Part shown: positions 7,348 through 16,008 of the stretch, piece by piece
How the letters are laid out: the number at the start of each line of letters is the position of its first letter
Numbering within the stretch: position 1 is the stretch's first letter
NCBI GenBank assembly: GCA_017552985.1
Contig: JAFZNO010000049.1
Span: 1 to 42,801 of the forward strand
Source: Lachnospiraceae bacterium
GTDB taxonomy: Bacteria; Bacillota; Clostridia; Lachnospirales; Lachnospiraceae
Length of the DNA stretch: 42,801 bases
Direction of reading: 5' to 3'
Notes under the pieces: generated by a model
Told to the model about the DNA's origin: nothing
Database searches by the model: none
The model's input: the letters and a program-made list of their open reading frames with translations, nothing else
Position numbers and translations under genes: made by a program

Positions 7348-10300
7348 ATGAAAAAGAAATCAAAAAAGACATGGAATCGCATGCTGGCTTTCGTGCTGTG
7401 CACGATCATGGTTTGCGGCATGACGTTGCAGCATTGGACGGTTGTCGTAAGTGCTGCGGGAGACGTCCGCCTGTCGGGATGCTCCCTGACGGTTACGGAA
7501 GGCGCGCTGGGAATGAATCTGTTCCTCACGGGTTTAACGGACGCGCAGGCGGCTAACTGCAAGCTTCAGGTAGACGGGACGATGCATGCGTTGGAAAAAC
7601 AGACGGACGGTACGTATAAGGCGACGCATTTTGTGACGGCAAGGGACGTATTAAAGAAGCTTACCATTTCTCTGTATTCCGGAACCACGCAGATCCCGCT
7701 GACGAATTCAGGAGCCGTGAATGGCACGTATTCCTATTCAGTTAAGGATTATCTTGCCGGGCTGGAAGGGAATGACGATGCGATGGGACGCCTTGCCAAG
7801 GCAATCGATGATTACGGCACTTGTGCGTATTATTACTTTACCGGCGCGGATTCAATTCCCGTGGAAATCAAGGATGCCGATCTGTCAAGCTATGCAATGG
7901 TTAAGTCAGGAAGTCTTCCCGCCGCCATTCAATATGCCGGGAGCTGTCTTGTTCTTAGTGATACCATTGCGATCCGGCATTATTTCAGCGTGTTGGCGAC
8001 GCTGAATTCCTATGAGCTGCTTGTCGACGGTAAGACGGTGGAGATCCAGGTCGATGAGAGTCGCGTGAACGAATATAACGTACCCCTTTGTTACGTTGAA
8101 ATTCCTAATATCCGTGCGTGGGACATTGACCATGCATATACGTTTAAGTCAACGGCCGATGGGCTGACGCAAACGATGAAGTACAGCGTTCTTTCCTATG
8201 CGCAGGTTGCCACGGCGCAGAATAAGGATCAGCTTCTCTGCAAGCTGGTAAAGAGTATTTACTGGTATAAGGTTGCCTTTCTGGAATGTATAGAAGGCAT
8301 GCATGGCACGGGAACGGATACCTCCGATTACATGAACAGCAAATATACGATCGACATGCCCACGGCAGTGATCGTCGTGCCTTCAAGCCCAACCGCAGAG
8401 GAACAGTATTCCGCTAAGCTTTTGCAGAAGTACGTGGAAGAGGAGGATGGCTACAAGCCGGAGATCATTTCCGACGCGGTCCGTCAGGGTACGAGAGGCT
8501 TTGAGATTTCCGTTGGAAACACGAACCGCCCTCACGGCACGGCGGCGTATTCGTCCAATGACAGCTACGCGATCAAATCCTATAATGGAGGAATTGCGAT
8601 CACGGGCATCGGACAGCTTGGACTGATGCACGGCGCGATGCGCTTTTTGGAGGCTTGCGGCGGATATTATTATCTGTCCTGGAATGATCTGTACGTCACG
8701 AACCAAAAGCACTTTAAGTATGAGCCCATGGGTGTTGACATTGATTATGAGAGGGCATTCCTGTTCACTGACATAGACGTTTGCTTCTCAAGCATCAATC
8801 CTGCAGGCGATCTTACGGATCCCTATTATGGAAAGGGAAGACCGAGCGGCTATGAGTATCCCCGCACGGGGCGTCTCTTCTCACTTGCATTAGGGTTTAA
8901 CGGTTTTTACGCGGACACCTACTGCCTGCCGAAATCAGAAGCCGGCAGGGAGACGTGGTATCTTACGGCAAATAAATCCAGTCAATATGGTGATGAAACG
9001 CCTATTTCAGGTCTTGCGGCAGGGCAGGCACATACGCTGGGTGCTGAATTCTTCCTTGCTGACAATTATTTTGATAAGCATCCGGAATGGTTCGCGGCAT
9101 ATGCCTGGTATGAGTCGGGGGAGCTTCAAAAACCCGATTCACAGAGAAAAAGAACCAAGGAACAGCTTTGTCCGTACATGCTCTTGCATGATCCGGAAGC
9201 TTATAACATTGTCCTTCAGCATTGCCGGGACATGATTGCGAACAGCTATGATCCCAATGCTCCCATCCAGATCATTTCCATTTCCAAAAACGATGGTAAC
9301 AAGCTTTGCACCTGTTCGTATTGCCTGAAAGACAGGGCGGCACATGGGGACAGTGGCGGCTTGTACGAAGCCGTGGAGTACGTACAGCTTTTGAATAAGG
9401 TATCGCAGGATCTGCATGAAAATGGGGCATATCCGAATTTGTATATCGACATGCTGGCCTATGAATGGACGGTGGAAGCGCCTCCTTCCGGCATTACCTG
9501 CGATGACCACGTAATCGTCCGCTATGCGCCGATCAGAAGGTGCTACGGAGATTATCTGAATGCGACCCCCAACGGGAAAGGACACGTAACCAATGCCAAA
9601 TACTATCAGGAGCTTGTGAATTGGACCAAGATCTGCAAGCACGTATGGATCTGGGATTACAATTCGAATTTTACGACCACCGTAGCTCCTTATGCGAACG
9701 TGGACGTCATGCAGCATGACATTAAGCTGTATAAGCAGTTGGGCGTGGAAGGCGTATACTTACAGAGTAATTCAAGGCACCTGGAGTCCAATTCGGAGTT
9801 TGGAGACGTCCGGAATTACATTGAAGGCAGAATGCTTCAGGATCCCTCAAGAAATTACGAGGAAGAGCTTGCGTTTATCACGGACGCGTTGTACGGAAAA
9901 GCGGGCATCTACGTGCGTGAATATATGAAGCATATGGAAAAACAGGCGAGGAACCATCATACGATCGTGAATCACAGGGATGACGTCTACATGTATGACA
10001 GGACTCTTTATAACGTTTATGCAGGCGTGCACTGGTGGAATGAAATGAAAGTGATAGATGGCCGGATGCCGGATGAAGAGATCGGATACTGCGAAGGTCT
10101 TTGGAATGAGATCAACAAAATTGCCGCAGGAGAATCGGCAGCCGTTCAAAAGCGCCTCGCTCGCTTGGAAATTGGCTGGCGTTTGGTGAAATCCACGTTG
10201 AACGTGTATGAATTCAATGATCCGTCAACTTACAAACAGCAAAACGAGCTTTTGATCAAGGACATGAAGGCGGCCGGCGTCACGTATTTTTCCGCCATTC

Positions 10301-10485
10301 AAGGAAAGACAATCGACGGTTGCACGCTTCCGCAGAACCATCCGGATAACTGGTATCCAATAAAAAGAGCTAACGGCACGGAAGATACCAGTGACAGGAC
10401 CATCGGTACTTTTACCGGCACGAATCCGGGAGGAAATCTGTCACCGGAGATCCCGAAGCAGTTATTTGTGTTTGAGAAGCCGTGA
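7348..10485 (+). CDS. Large secreted protein: shared N-terminal module plus DUF4838 glycoside hydrolase-like domain
   Basis: The 1045-residue protein has a signal peptide (about residues 1-36). It carries the same module as its neighbours at about 38-315 (GCSLTVTEGALGMNLFLTG, DDYGTCAYYYFTG). From about 330 an alpha-glucuronidase-type N-terminal fold (VPSSPTAEEQYSAKLLQKY) leads into a DUF4838 barrel. Its hallmarks are HPEWFAAY, ISISKNDGNKLCTCSYC, WIWDYNSNF and GVEGVYLQS. DUF4838 proteins resemble GH20/GH67 enzymes and are thought to act on complex glycans; activity here is inferred. The start follows GAGGGGTGG. Compared with the flanking genes, the C-terminal half has been replaced, which looks like domain shuffling. 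Confidence 0.8.
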   Translation: MKKKSKKTWNRMLAFVLCTIMVCGMTLQHWTVVVSAAGDVRLSGCSLTVTEGALGMNLFLTGLTDAQAANCKLQVDGTMHALEKQTDGTYKATHFVTARDVLKKLTISLYSGTTQIPLTNSGAVNGTYSYSVKDYLAGLEGNDDAMGRLAKAIDDYGTCAYYYFTGADSIPVEIKDADLSSYAMVKSGSLPAAIQYAGSCLVLSDTIAIRHYFSVLATLNSYELLVDGKTVEIQVDESRVNEYNVPLCYVEIPNIRAWDIDHAYTFKSTADGLTQTMKYSVLSYAQVATAQNKDQLLCKLVKSIYWYKVAFLECIEGMHGTGTDTSDYMNSKYTIDMPTAVIVVPSSPTAEEQYSAKLLQKYVEEEDGYKPEIISDAVRQGTRGFEISVGNTNRPHGTAAYSSNDSYAIKSYNGGIAITGIGQLGLMHGAMRFLEACGGYYYLSWNDLYVTNQKHFKYEPMGVDIDYERAFLFTDIDVCFSSINPAGDLTDPYYGKGRPSGYEYPRTGRLFSLALGFNGFYADTYCLPKSEAGRETWYLTANKSSQYGDETPISGLAAGQAHTLGAEFFLADNYFDKHPEWFAAYAWYESGELQKPDSQRKRTKEQLCPYMLLHDPEAYNIVLQHCRDMIANSYDPNAPIQIISISKNDGNKLCTCSYCLKDRAAHGDSGGLYEAVEYVQLLNKVSQDLHENGAYPNLYIDMLAYEWTVEAPPSGITCDDHVIVRYAPIRRCYGDYLNATPNGKGHVTNAKYYQELVNWTKICKHVWIWDYNSNFTTTVAPYANVDVMQHDIKLYKQLGVEGVYLQSNSRHLESNSEFGDVRNYIEGRMLQDPSRNYEEELAFITDALYGKAGIYVREYMKHMEKQARNHHTIVNHRDDVYMYDRTLYNVYAGVHWWNEMKVIDGRMPDEEIGYCEGLWNEINKIAAGESAAVQKRLARLEIGWRLVKSTLNVYEFNDPSTYKQQNELLIKDMKAAGVTYFSAIQGKTIDGCTLPQNHPDNWYPIKRANGTEDTSDRTIGTFTGTNPGGNLSPEIPKQLFVFEKP

Positions 10486-10541
10486 CGGCCGGCGGCATGA
10501 CGCATGGCAGAAAAAACTTTTATGGAAAAGGAGGCACCGTT

Positions 10542-10640
10542 TTGAAAGAAGAATTTGAGAGCGTTCAGGTCGAAGTGATATTTTTTGACGCAGAGGACGT
10601 GATTACGACTTCAGGTGACGTAACGCCTATTTTACAGTAA
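10542..10640 (+). CDS. 32-residue peptide of an EVQVEVIxFDAEDVIT family
   Basis: A TTG start at 10542 follows a strong AAGGAGG (10528-10534) at 7-base spacing. The frame encodes 32 residues beginning MKEEFESVQVEVIFFDAEDV and ends at TAA 10638. A homologue with about 20 of its first 24 residues identical is on the minus strand at 13704-13808, which argues strongly that both are genes. The peptide is acidic and beta-rich, and its short tail differs from that of the homologue. I see no processing enzyme nearby. Small Lachnospiraceae peptides ending a conserved block in 'DVITTS' are familiar to me, but I know no function for them. Confidence 0.7.
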   Translation: MKEEFESVQVEVIFFDAEDVITTSGDVTPILQ

Positions 10641-10689
10641 CGCGCACGCCGGAAGGTGCTTGCTTGGTTTTGAAAGAGGAGAGGGTATT

Positions 10690-13611
10690 ATGAACAAGAA
10701 AACAAAAAGGATTTGGAACCGCTTGATTACCATGACTCTGTGTGCTGCAATGGTTCTGGGCATCGTGCTTCAGTATGGGACGATCCAGACGCAGGCTGCA
10801 GGCGGTAAGAGGCTGGCAGGCTGTTCCCTTACGGTCAGTGAAGGCGCCATTGGCATGAACTTGTTCGTCAGCGGCCTCAGCGATGCGGAGGCGAGCCAAT
10901 ACAGGCTCGTGGTGGATGGGGTTTCCCATGCTTTTTCGGAAAAGCAAAAAGACGGTTCCTATAGGGCAACGCATTTTGTGAGCCCGAGGAATATACCGAA
11001 GAAGCTTTCCATTGCGCTGTATTCCGGAAATACAAAGGTTGCGCTTGCCAATGAATCGGCTGAGAACGGCGTTCTTTTCTACTCCGTAAGCGACTATTTG
11101 AACAACCTGAAAAATGAGAATTCCCCCATGGGACGCTTGGCCAAGGCACTTTATGATTACGGCACCTGCGCGTATTATTATTTTAACGGTTACAATGAAA
11201 TCCCGGGCGAGGCTGGCGTTCAAATTAAGAACGTAGATCTTTCCGCGTATAAGATGAAAACAACCGAGAGCCTCATAAACGGCATCAGTTACGCCGGCAG
11301 CTGCCTTGTGCTTGGAGATACCATTGCAATCCGCCATTATTTTGACGTTACGACAGAATTAGATTCCCTGGTTCTGATCGTTGACGGTCAGGAGGCGGAA
11401 GCAAAGCAGGATCCGAATCTGGCATATCGTTATTACATAGAGATCGACAACGTTCATGCCTGGGACATCGGATACGCTTATAAGCTTACCCTTGTCGCAA
11501 ACAAGAGAAGATTTACCTTGTCTTACAGCGCTCTGACCTATGCATACGTTGCGGAGAAAAACAACGTGGATCAAATGCTTAGGGATCTGGTAAAGAGCAT
11601 TTACTGGTATAAGGTTGCGTTTGACGAGTGTTATGATTCCCAGGAGATTACGATCCCTTACGTTACGTACCGCATGTTTAACGCAAAGGGTGACGGCGTG
11701 ACGGATGATTATGATGCGATCATTAGAACGCATGATTTTGCAAATAAGCACAATCTTCCCGTAAAGGCAGATCAAGGCGCGACTTACTATATCGGTCACA
11801 TGAACCCGAACAAGCCGAAGGGCGCTCTCATCAAGACGGAAACGGACTGGGATGGCGCGACGTTTGTGATCAATGACAAGACTATCGTCCGTTACGTGCG
11901 GGAATATGACGCGATGGTGGAAGGTGTACTCAAGACCTTTTCTGAAGTCATTCTTGATTCGGGAGAGTGCTTCCTCTTTACGGTGGAACCCAGCAAGGAG
12001 CGAGAGAGAAAGTTCTTTAACACTGGGAAGTATAACGACACCCTTGGACTTGATCCGGACCTCTCTGATTACAAGGAATTTCATGAGCAGGATGGGGATT
12101 ATCTTACGTATGATTCCAATGACTTCGAAAAAGTAAAGACGCTCCTAAATAAGACGATTCTACATACCGCGACGCGACTGGAGACAACGCCTCAAAAGCA
12201 ATTTAAGGAAAAGGCACTCTACGTATTGCAGGACCAATATACGAGAAGGTGGGGCAGACACGGAAGCATGTACGCCTCGAATAAGCTGGGAAGTCCGCAG
12301 ATGGAAGTGATCATCGTAAATACGGACGGATCGATTGATGAGGCGACTCCGCTTCAATGGGATTGGTACAAAATGGATTTCATATGGAAATACCCCATAG
12401 ATGAGACCCTTCTGACGGTTAGCGGCGGTACGTTTATCACGGACGTGAATGATTCCAATGCCGGATCTTATATCAACAGAGGAATATCCATCGTCCGCTC
12501 CAACGTCTTAATGAAAAAGGTTAAGCATTATCTGACGGGTGAAGAGGCGCAGTTCAATGAAAGCAGCAAGGTTGTGAATTCTAAGGGTGAAGTGAAGTAC
12601 TACGCAAGACTGGGTGCACCGTATCAGGGATTTTTCCGCCTGGATCATTGTGCTTACGTTACGTTGCAGGAATGCGTTTTCTCCAACCACTTGCGCGTAT
12701 TTAGCAAAGGGGATAACACAAATGGTACGGCCCCTTACGATTATTACGCAGAGTTTGCGGCGGCGATCACGCTAGATGCATGTATATGCGCACCGGATCA
12801 AGATGATCCCACGGGCCCTGGGGATGAAACGGGAATCTTGGATGACTGGCGATGGGGAACCACGGGAACGAATTTCTGCAAGCAGATCACGGTTCAAAAC
12901 AATTGCTGGCTCAACCGGATTGACGCACACCAGGGAACCTACAATTTGACCGTCAAGGATTCCGTAATGGGCACTCGCGGAATCGCGGCCGTTGGATTTG
13001 GAGAATTGGTGGTAGAAAACGTTTTGTCGTATGCCGATCACTTTATGACGTTGCGTAACGATTTTGGCAGTGCCTGGTATGGCAACGTGACCATCCGGAA
13101 TAGCACTTGGGTTCTGGAAGAGAATAACTGGTCGCCGAGACTGTTCAGTGCAAAGTATGATCCTAAGCTGCAGTATTTTTATGAACCGTTTGAGGAAGAC
13201 GGCAAGACTTATTACAGTACGCTGCCGCAAAAGATAACTATCGAGAATTTCACCTTGGATGCAAGCAAGGTAGAAAACGCAGCGGTATGTAACGGCGGTC
13301 TTGCAATTTATACAGACGTGTTGTCACCGGTTGAAGAAATGGTCGACAATGACTACCTTAACAATTCCGAGAGGTATAAATTCCCTCTGAGACCGACAAA
13401 GGAAGTGGTAGTCCGTGGCCTTACGGTGCTGAAAAACAAGAACAACCCTTCCCAAGGATTTTTCGGCGTCAAAATACAGGCAGTGGATAATAAGTACCAC
13501 CGTGAACGTCTCTTCATGAAGTACGATCCGAATACGGACAGCTACAACGAATTTGAAATTGATTTCAAGAAAGAGCGAGATTTGACGGTTGTGATCGTTG
13601 AACCTAAATAG
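10690..13611 (+). CDS. Large secreted protein: shared N-terminal module plus right-handed beta-helix domain (paralogue of the first)
   Basis: The start at 10690 (MNKKTKRIWNR) is chosen for its AGAGGAGAGGG ribosome site, giving 973 residues. A signal peptide of about 36 residues precedes the common module (about 40-315). The beta-helix region begins at FNAKGDGVTDDYDAI and is closely similar to that of the protein at 4368-7307, including the FNAKGDGVTDDYDAI, LQWDW, RLGAPY and RWGTTGTNFCK segments. The pair are therefore recent-looking duplicates around the DUF4838 gene. It is probably exported and acts on polysaccharide. A large terminator follows at 13640. Confidence 0.75.
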   Translation: MNKKTKRIWNRLITMTLCAAMVLGIVLQYGTIQTQAAGGKRLAGCSLTVSEGAIGMNLFVSGLSDAEASQYRLVVDGVSHAFSEKQKDGSYRATHFVSPRNIPKKLSIALYSGNTKVALANESAENGVLFYSVSDYLNNLKNENSPMGRLAKALYDYGTCAYYYFNGYNEIPGEAGVQIKNVDLSAYKMKTTESLINGISYAGSCLVLGDTIAIRHYFDVTTELDSLVLIVDGQEAEAKQDPNLAYRYYIEIDNVHAWDIGYAYKLTLVANKRRFTLSYSALTYAYVAEKNNVDQMLRDLVKSIYWYKVAFDECYDSQEITIPYVTYRMFNAKGDGVTDDYDAIIRTHDFANKHNLPVKADQGATYYIGHMNPNKPKGALIKTETDWDGATFVINDKTIVRYVREYDAMVEGVLKTFSEVILDSGECFLFTVEPSKERERKFFNTGKYNDTLGLDPDLSDYKEFHEQDGDYLTYDSNDFEKVKTLLNKTILHTATRLETTPQKQFKEKALYVLQDQYTRRWGRHGSMYASNKLGSPQMEVIIVNTDGSIDEATPLQWDWYKMDFIWKYPIDETLLTVSGGTFITDVNDSNAGSYINRGISIVRSNVLMKKVKHYLTGEEAQFNESSKVVNSKGEVKYYARLGAPYQGFFRLDHCAYVTLQECVFSNHLRVFSKGDNTNGTAPYDYYAEFAAAITLDACICAPDQDDPTGPGDETGILDDWRWGTTGTNFCKQITVQNNCWLNRIDAHQGTYNLTVKDSVMGTRGIAAVGFGELVVENVLSYADHFMTLRNDFGSAWYGNVTIRNSTWVLEENNWSPRLFSAKYDPKLQYFYEPFEEDGKTYYSTLPQKITIENFTLDASKVENAAVCNGGLAIYTDVLSPVEEMVDNDYLNNSERYKFPLRPTKEVVVRGLTVLKNKNNPSQGFFGVKIQAVDNKYHRERLFMKYDPNTDSYNEFEIDFKKERDLTVVIVEPK

Positions 13612-13639
13612 TCCTTAATGCCATTTTTCATCAACTTGT

Positions 13640-13701
13640 CGCCATAGATAAAAGGGGGCCGGTCAGAAATTATTCTGGCCGGCCCTCTTTTATCTATGGC
13701 G
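13640..13701. terminator. 29-bp near-perfect hairpin, bidirectional terminator
   Basis: Positions 13640-13668 pair with 13673-13701 around an ATTA loop. Plus-strand RNA has 27 Watson-Crick pairs and two G/U wobbles, whereas minus-strand RNA would have two A/C mismatches at those places. This suggests selection for the plus-strand transcript. It separates the last large plus-strand gene from the minus-strand peptide gene. Confidence 0.7.
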
Positions 13702-13703
13702 AG

Positions 13704-13808
13704 TTAAGGATCAATTGGCTGATATGGCATCGTGATGGAAGCCGTGATGACGTCTTCTGCGTCAAACTTAATTACTTCAACCTGTACTTCTTCGAAATTT
13801 TCTTTCAC
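13704..13808 (-). CDS. 34-residue peptide, paralogue of the one at 10542
   Basis: A GTG start at 13808 follows GGAGAAGGAGA with 7 bases between AGGAG and the start. The product begins MKENFEEVQVEVIKFDAEDV and ends with a divergent proline-containing tail. It matches the plus-strand peptide at about 20 of 24 N-terminal positions. The two genes flank the third large secreted protein in opposite orientations. The function is unknown. Conservation of the head and divergence of the tail is a pattern seen in leader/core peptides, but I see no maturation gene. Confidence 0.7.
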   Translation of the reverse strand: MKENFEEVQVEVIKFDAEDVITASITMPYQPIDP

Positions 13809-13874
13809 AAGGAATCTCCTTCTCCTAATGGATCAATTGCTGCGGTTGGCTTGGACGTTGCCCGCGCGGATGGA

Positions 13875-13903
13875 TTGACGGGATTGCGGGCTTGGTTTAT
13901 AAT
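13875..13903 (+). promoter_or_regulatory. Promoter for the zinc-ribbon membrane protein
   Basis: TTGACG (13875-13880) and TATAAT (13898-13903) are separated by 17 bases. The start codon is about 60 bases downstream. Confidence 0.7.
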
Positions 13904-13965
13904 ATATATCGTTGCATGTTTTTAGAATTTTTAGAGATTTATGGAAATAGGGATGGAGAAAAAAT

Positions 13966-15942
13966 ATGTTTTGCACGGAATGTGGAACCCAAATAGAAGA
14001 TGATGCATTGTTCTGCCCAAACTGTGGCGCGAAGATCGCCCAAGAGGCAGCAGCACCCAAGGCAGAAGAACCCAAGGCAGTAGCGCCGGCACCGCAGCCG
14101 GCGGCAGAAGCACCCAAGGCAGCGACGACACCTGCGCCGCAACCGGTGGCGCCTGCATCCAAGCCAGTAGCGCCGGCACCGCAGTCGGAAGCACCTGCGC
14201 CTAAGCCGGAGGAACCGCCCAAGAAGAGCCACGCTTTACTCATCGCGGTGATCTGTCTCGTCGTATTTTTGCTACTTTTGATCGTAGTCTGCGGGATCGC
14301 CCTGGCAAAGTATTGGAACAGCGTTGATGAAAAGAAAGAGAAGGCACAAGTGAGCAGGGATTATGGAGAGGTACCGAGTGAGGAACCTGTCCAGATCTTG
14401 CCCAGTGAATCCGAGGCAACGCCTGAACCCACCGTGGAACCTACCGCAAAACCCACGGCGACGCCTGAACCTACCGTAGCACCTACGGCGACACCCGAGC
14501 CGAGTATGAGTCCGGAGGAGGCATTCCACAAATACGAGGAGCAACTGATCGCAGAATCTTCTAAGATTCAGCTTTCGACTGCGTATAGGGCGCCTTACGC
14601 CGGCGTGGATGAGTGGTATGGACCTGCGAGCCAGTTTGACCGCAACGTAAGCGGTGTGATCAAGACCATGCTCTGCGACATGGATGGCGATGGCGCGGAA
14701 GAGATGCTGGTGATCCGCGTTAACGAAGGTTCCTTGGAATACGAGGTCTATGAATTTGATGGCACGAAGGTCGATCTTGCGGCTAGTTACAATACTTTGC
14801 GCAAGAATAAAGATACGGCAATGTTTGACAAGAACGATCGGATGAAGCTGAACGTTTACTTGTATCCGCATGACGGATATCAATTCCTGATCGAACGGTT
14901 TGACGTGCACAGGGATTGGGAGACTGCTTATGACGGCACGTATCTCGGCGTTCTGTTTTATAGTAACGGGAGTTTGATTTCCTTATATTCAAAGTATTGT
15001 ACCGGCATGGATGAACAATCCTTTAAGGCAGACGAGGAGGACCTTCAGTGGCTTCTTGAGTTTGGATTGACGAATTCCGCCGCGAATTACGTCTACGTGG
15101 GGGATCCGTTATCCTTTGATGACGGTCTTGAGGAAGTCCTTTACGTCGTGGCAACGCGCTCGGAGGAGCAGATTCTTCGTGATCAGGAAACGTATGATCC
15201 GGAGGCGGGGAACGTGACTGACTTAAACGGTGTTTCCTACTATTTCTTCAACGAAGAAAGTGAATACGGTAAAGATGACGAGCTTCTTTCCGTGGACTGG
15301 CTTCCTTTGGAAGGAGACTATTTGACCGGTTATTTGGTCCAAAGGAATGACCATAGCATTGCAAATACGGAGGAATTAGGCGGGATCATCAATTATTGTG
15401 ATCACGTTTCGTTCAAGGATCAGGGCGACGGGACGCTGGCTGCCTGGCTGAATGAACTAGCGGAAAATGCCGTCAGCAAGTATGACGGTGACGCCGTTCT
15501 GAAAAGCTTGAAAGAGGAGTATGAAGGTAAGGCTGAAAGACCTTATCCCGAGGAGGTATATGTTTTCCAACCGCTTGACTGCGTGACGGTTTATGCGGAA
15601 GGAGCCTGCGTGAGCGTTGGATTTGAATGGGATTGGTATATGGGCGGCGTGCACAATGCCGGCGGATTTGGCCTGAATTGCAATCTGGAAGAAAAGCGTG
15701 AGATCACGCTGGAAGAGTTTTTGGGCAAGGATGCGGATGAGGTACGCTCAATGGTTGCCCAGGGGATCAGCAATGTGGTTCAAATGGAAGACAACGAGGT
15801 GTTTAAGACTAAGATCGATAAGTACTTGTCAGACTACGGTAAATATGCCTTCTGGTTTGATCAGGATACCGTTTACGTAATGTTTGAATCCTACAGCCTT
15901 GACATGGGCGGCGGTGCGATTTTGGTAGAACTCGCACGTTAA
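13966..15942 (+). CDS. Zinc-ribbon, membrane-anchored protein with Pro-rich linkers and a DUF3298-like C-terminal domain
   Basis: The protein has 658 residues. An N-terminal zinc ribbon holds C3, C6, C17 and C20. Residues about 28-85 form an Ala/Pro-rich linker of repeated 'APxP' units. A single transmembrane helix lies at about 89-112, and a Pro/Thr-rich linker (PEPTVEPTAKPTATPEP type) at about 148-182. The extracellular part ends in a DUF3298/RsiV-like domain (about 530-658; GGVHNAGGFGLNCNLEEKR). The layout implies a cytoplasmic metal-binding head and an outside domain held away from the membrane. DUF3298 domains occur in RsiV, where they sense lysozyme, so an envelope-sensing role is possible. 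The start follows GGGATGGAGA. Confidence 0.75.
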   Translation: MFCTECGTQIEDDALFCPNCGAKIAQEAAAPKAEEPKAVAPAPQPAAEAPKAATTPAPQPVAPASKPVAPAPQSEAPAPKPEEPPKKSHALLIAVICLVVFLLLLIVVCGIALAKYWNSVDEKKEKAQVSRDYGEVPSEEPVQILPSESEATPEPTVEPTAKPTATPEPTVAPTATPEPSMSPEEAFHKYEEQLIAESSKIQLSTAYRAPYAGVDEWYGPASQFDRNVSGVIKTMLCDMDGDGAEEMLVIRVNEGSLEYEVYEFDGTKVDLAASYNTLRKNKDTAMFDKNDRMKLNVYLYPHDGYQFLIERFDVHRDWETAYDGTYLGVLFYSNGSLISLYSKYCTGMDEQSFKADEEDLQWLLEFGLTNSAANYVYVGDPLSFDDGLEEVLYVVATRSEEQILRDQETYDPEAGNVTDLNGVSYYFFNEESEYGKDDELLSVDWLPLEGDYLTGYLVQRNDHSIANTEELGGIINYCDHVSFKDQGDGTLAAWLNELAENAVSKYDGDAVLKSLKEEYEGKAERPYPEEVYVFQPLDCVTVYAEGACVSVGFEWDWYMGGVHNAGGFGLNCNLEEKREITLEEFLGKDADEVRSMVAQGISNVVQMEDNEVFKTKIDKYLSDYGKYAFWFDQDTVYVMFESYSLDMGGGAILVELAR

Positions 15943-16008
15943 AATGCATAATTCCACGTGAAGGGTTATGATAGTCTCAGAATACTAGATAAGAAAGGCA
16001 GTCAGTCT

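Noticed and set aside
14040-14215. Noncoding repeat in the Ala/Pro-rich segment
   Set aside because: It is an in-frame protein linker; the minus-strand frames there are Gly/Ala/Arg-rich shadows.
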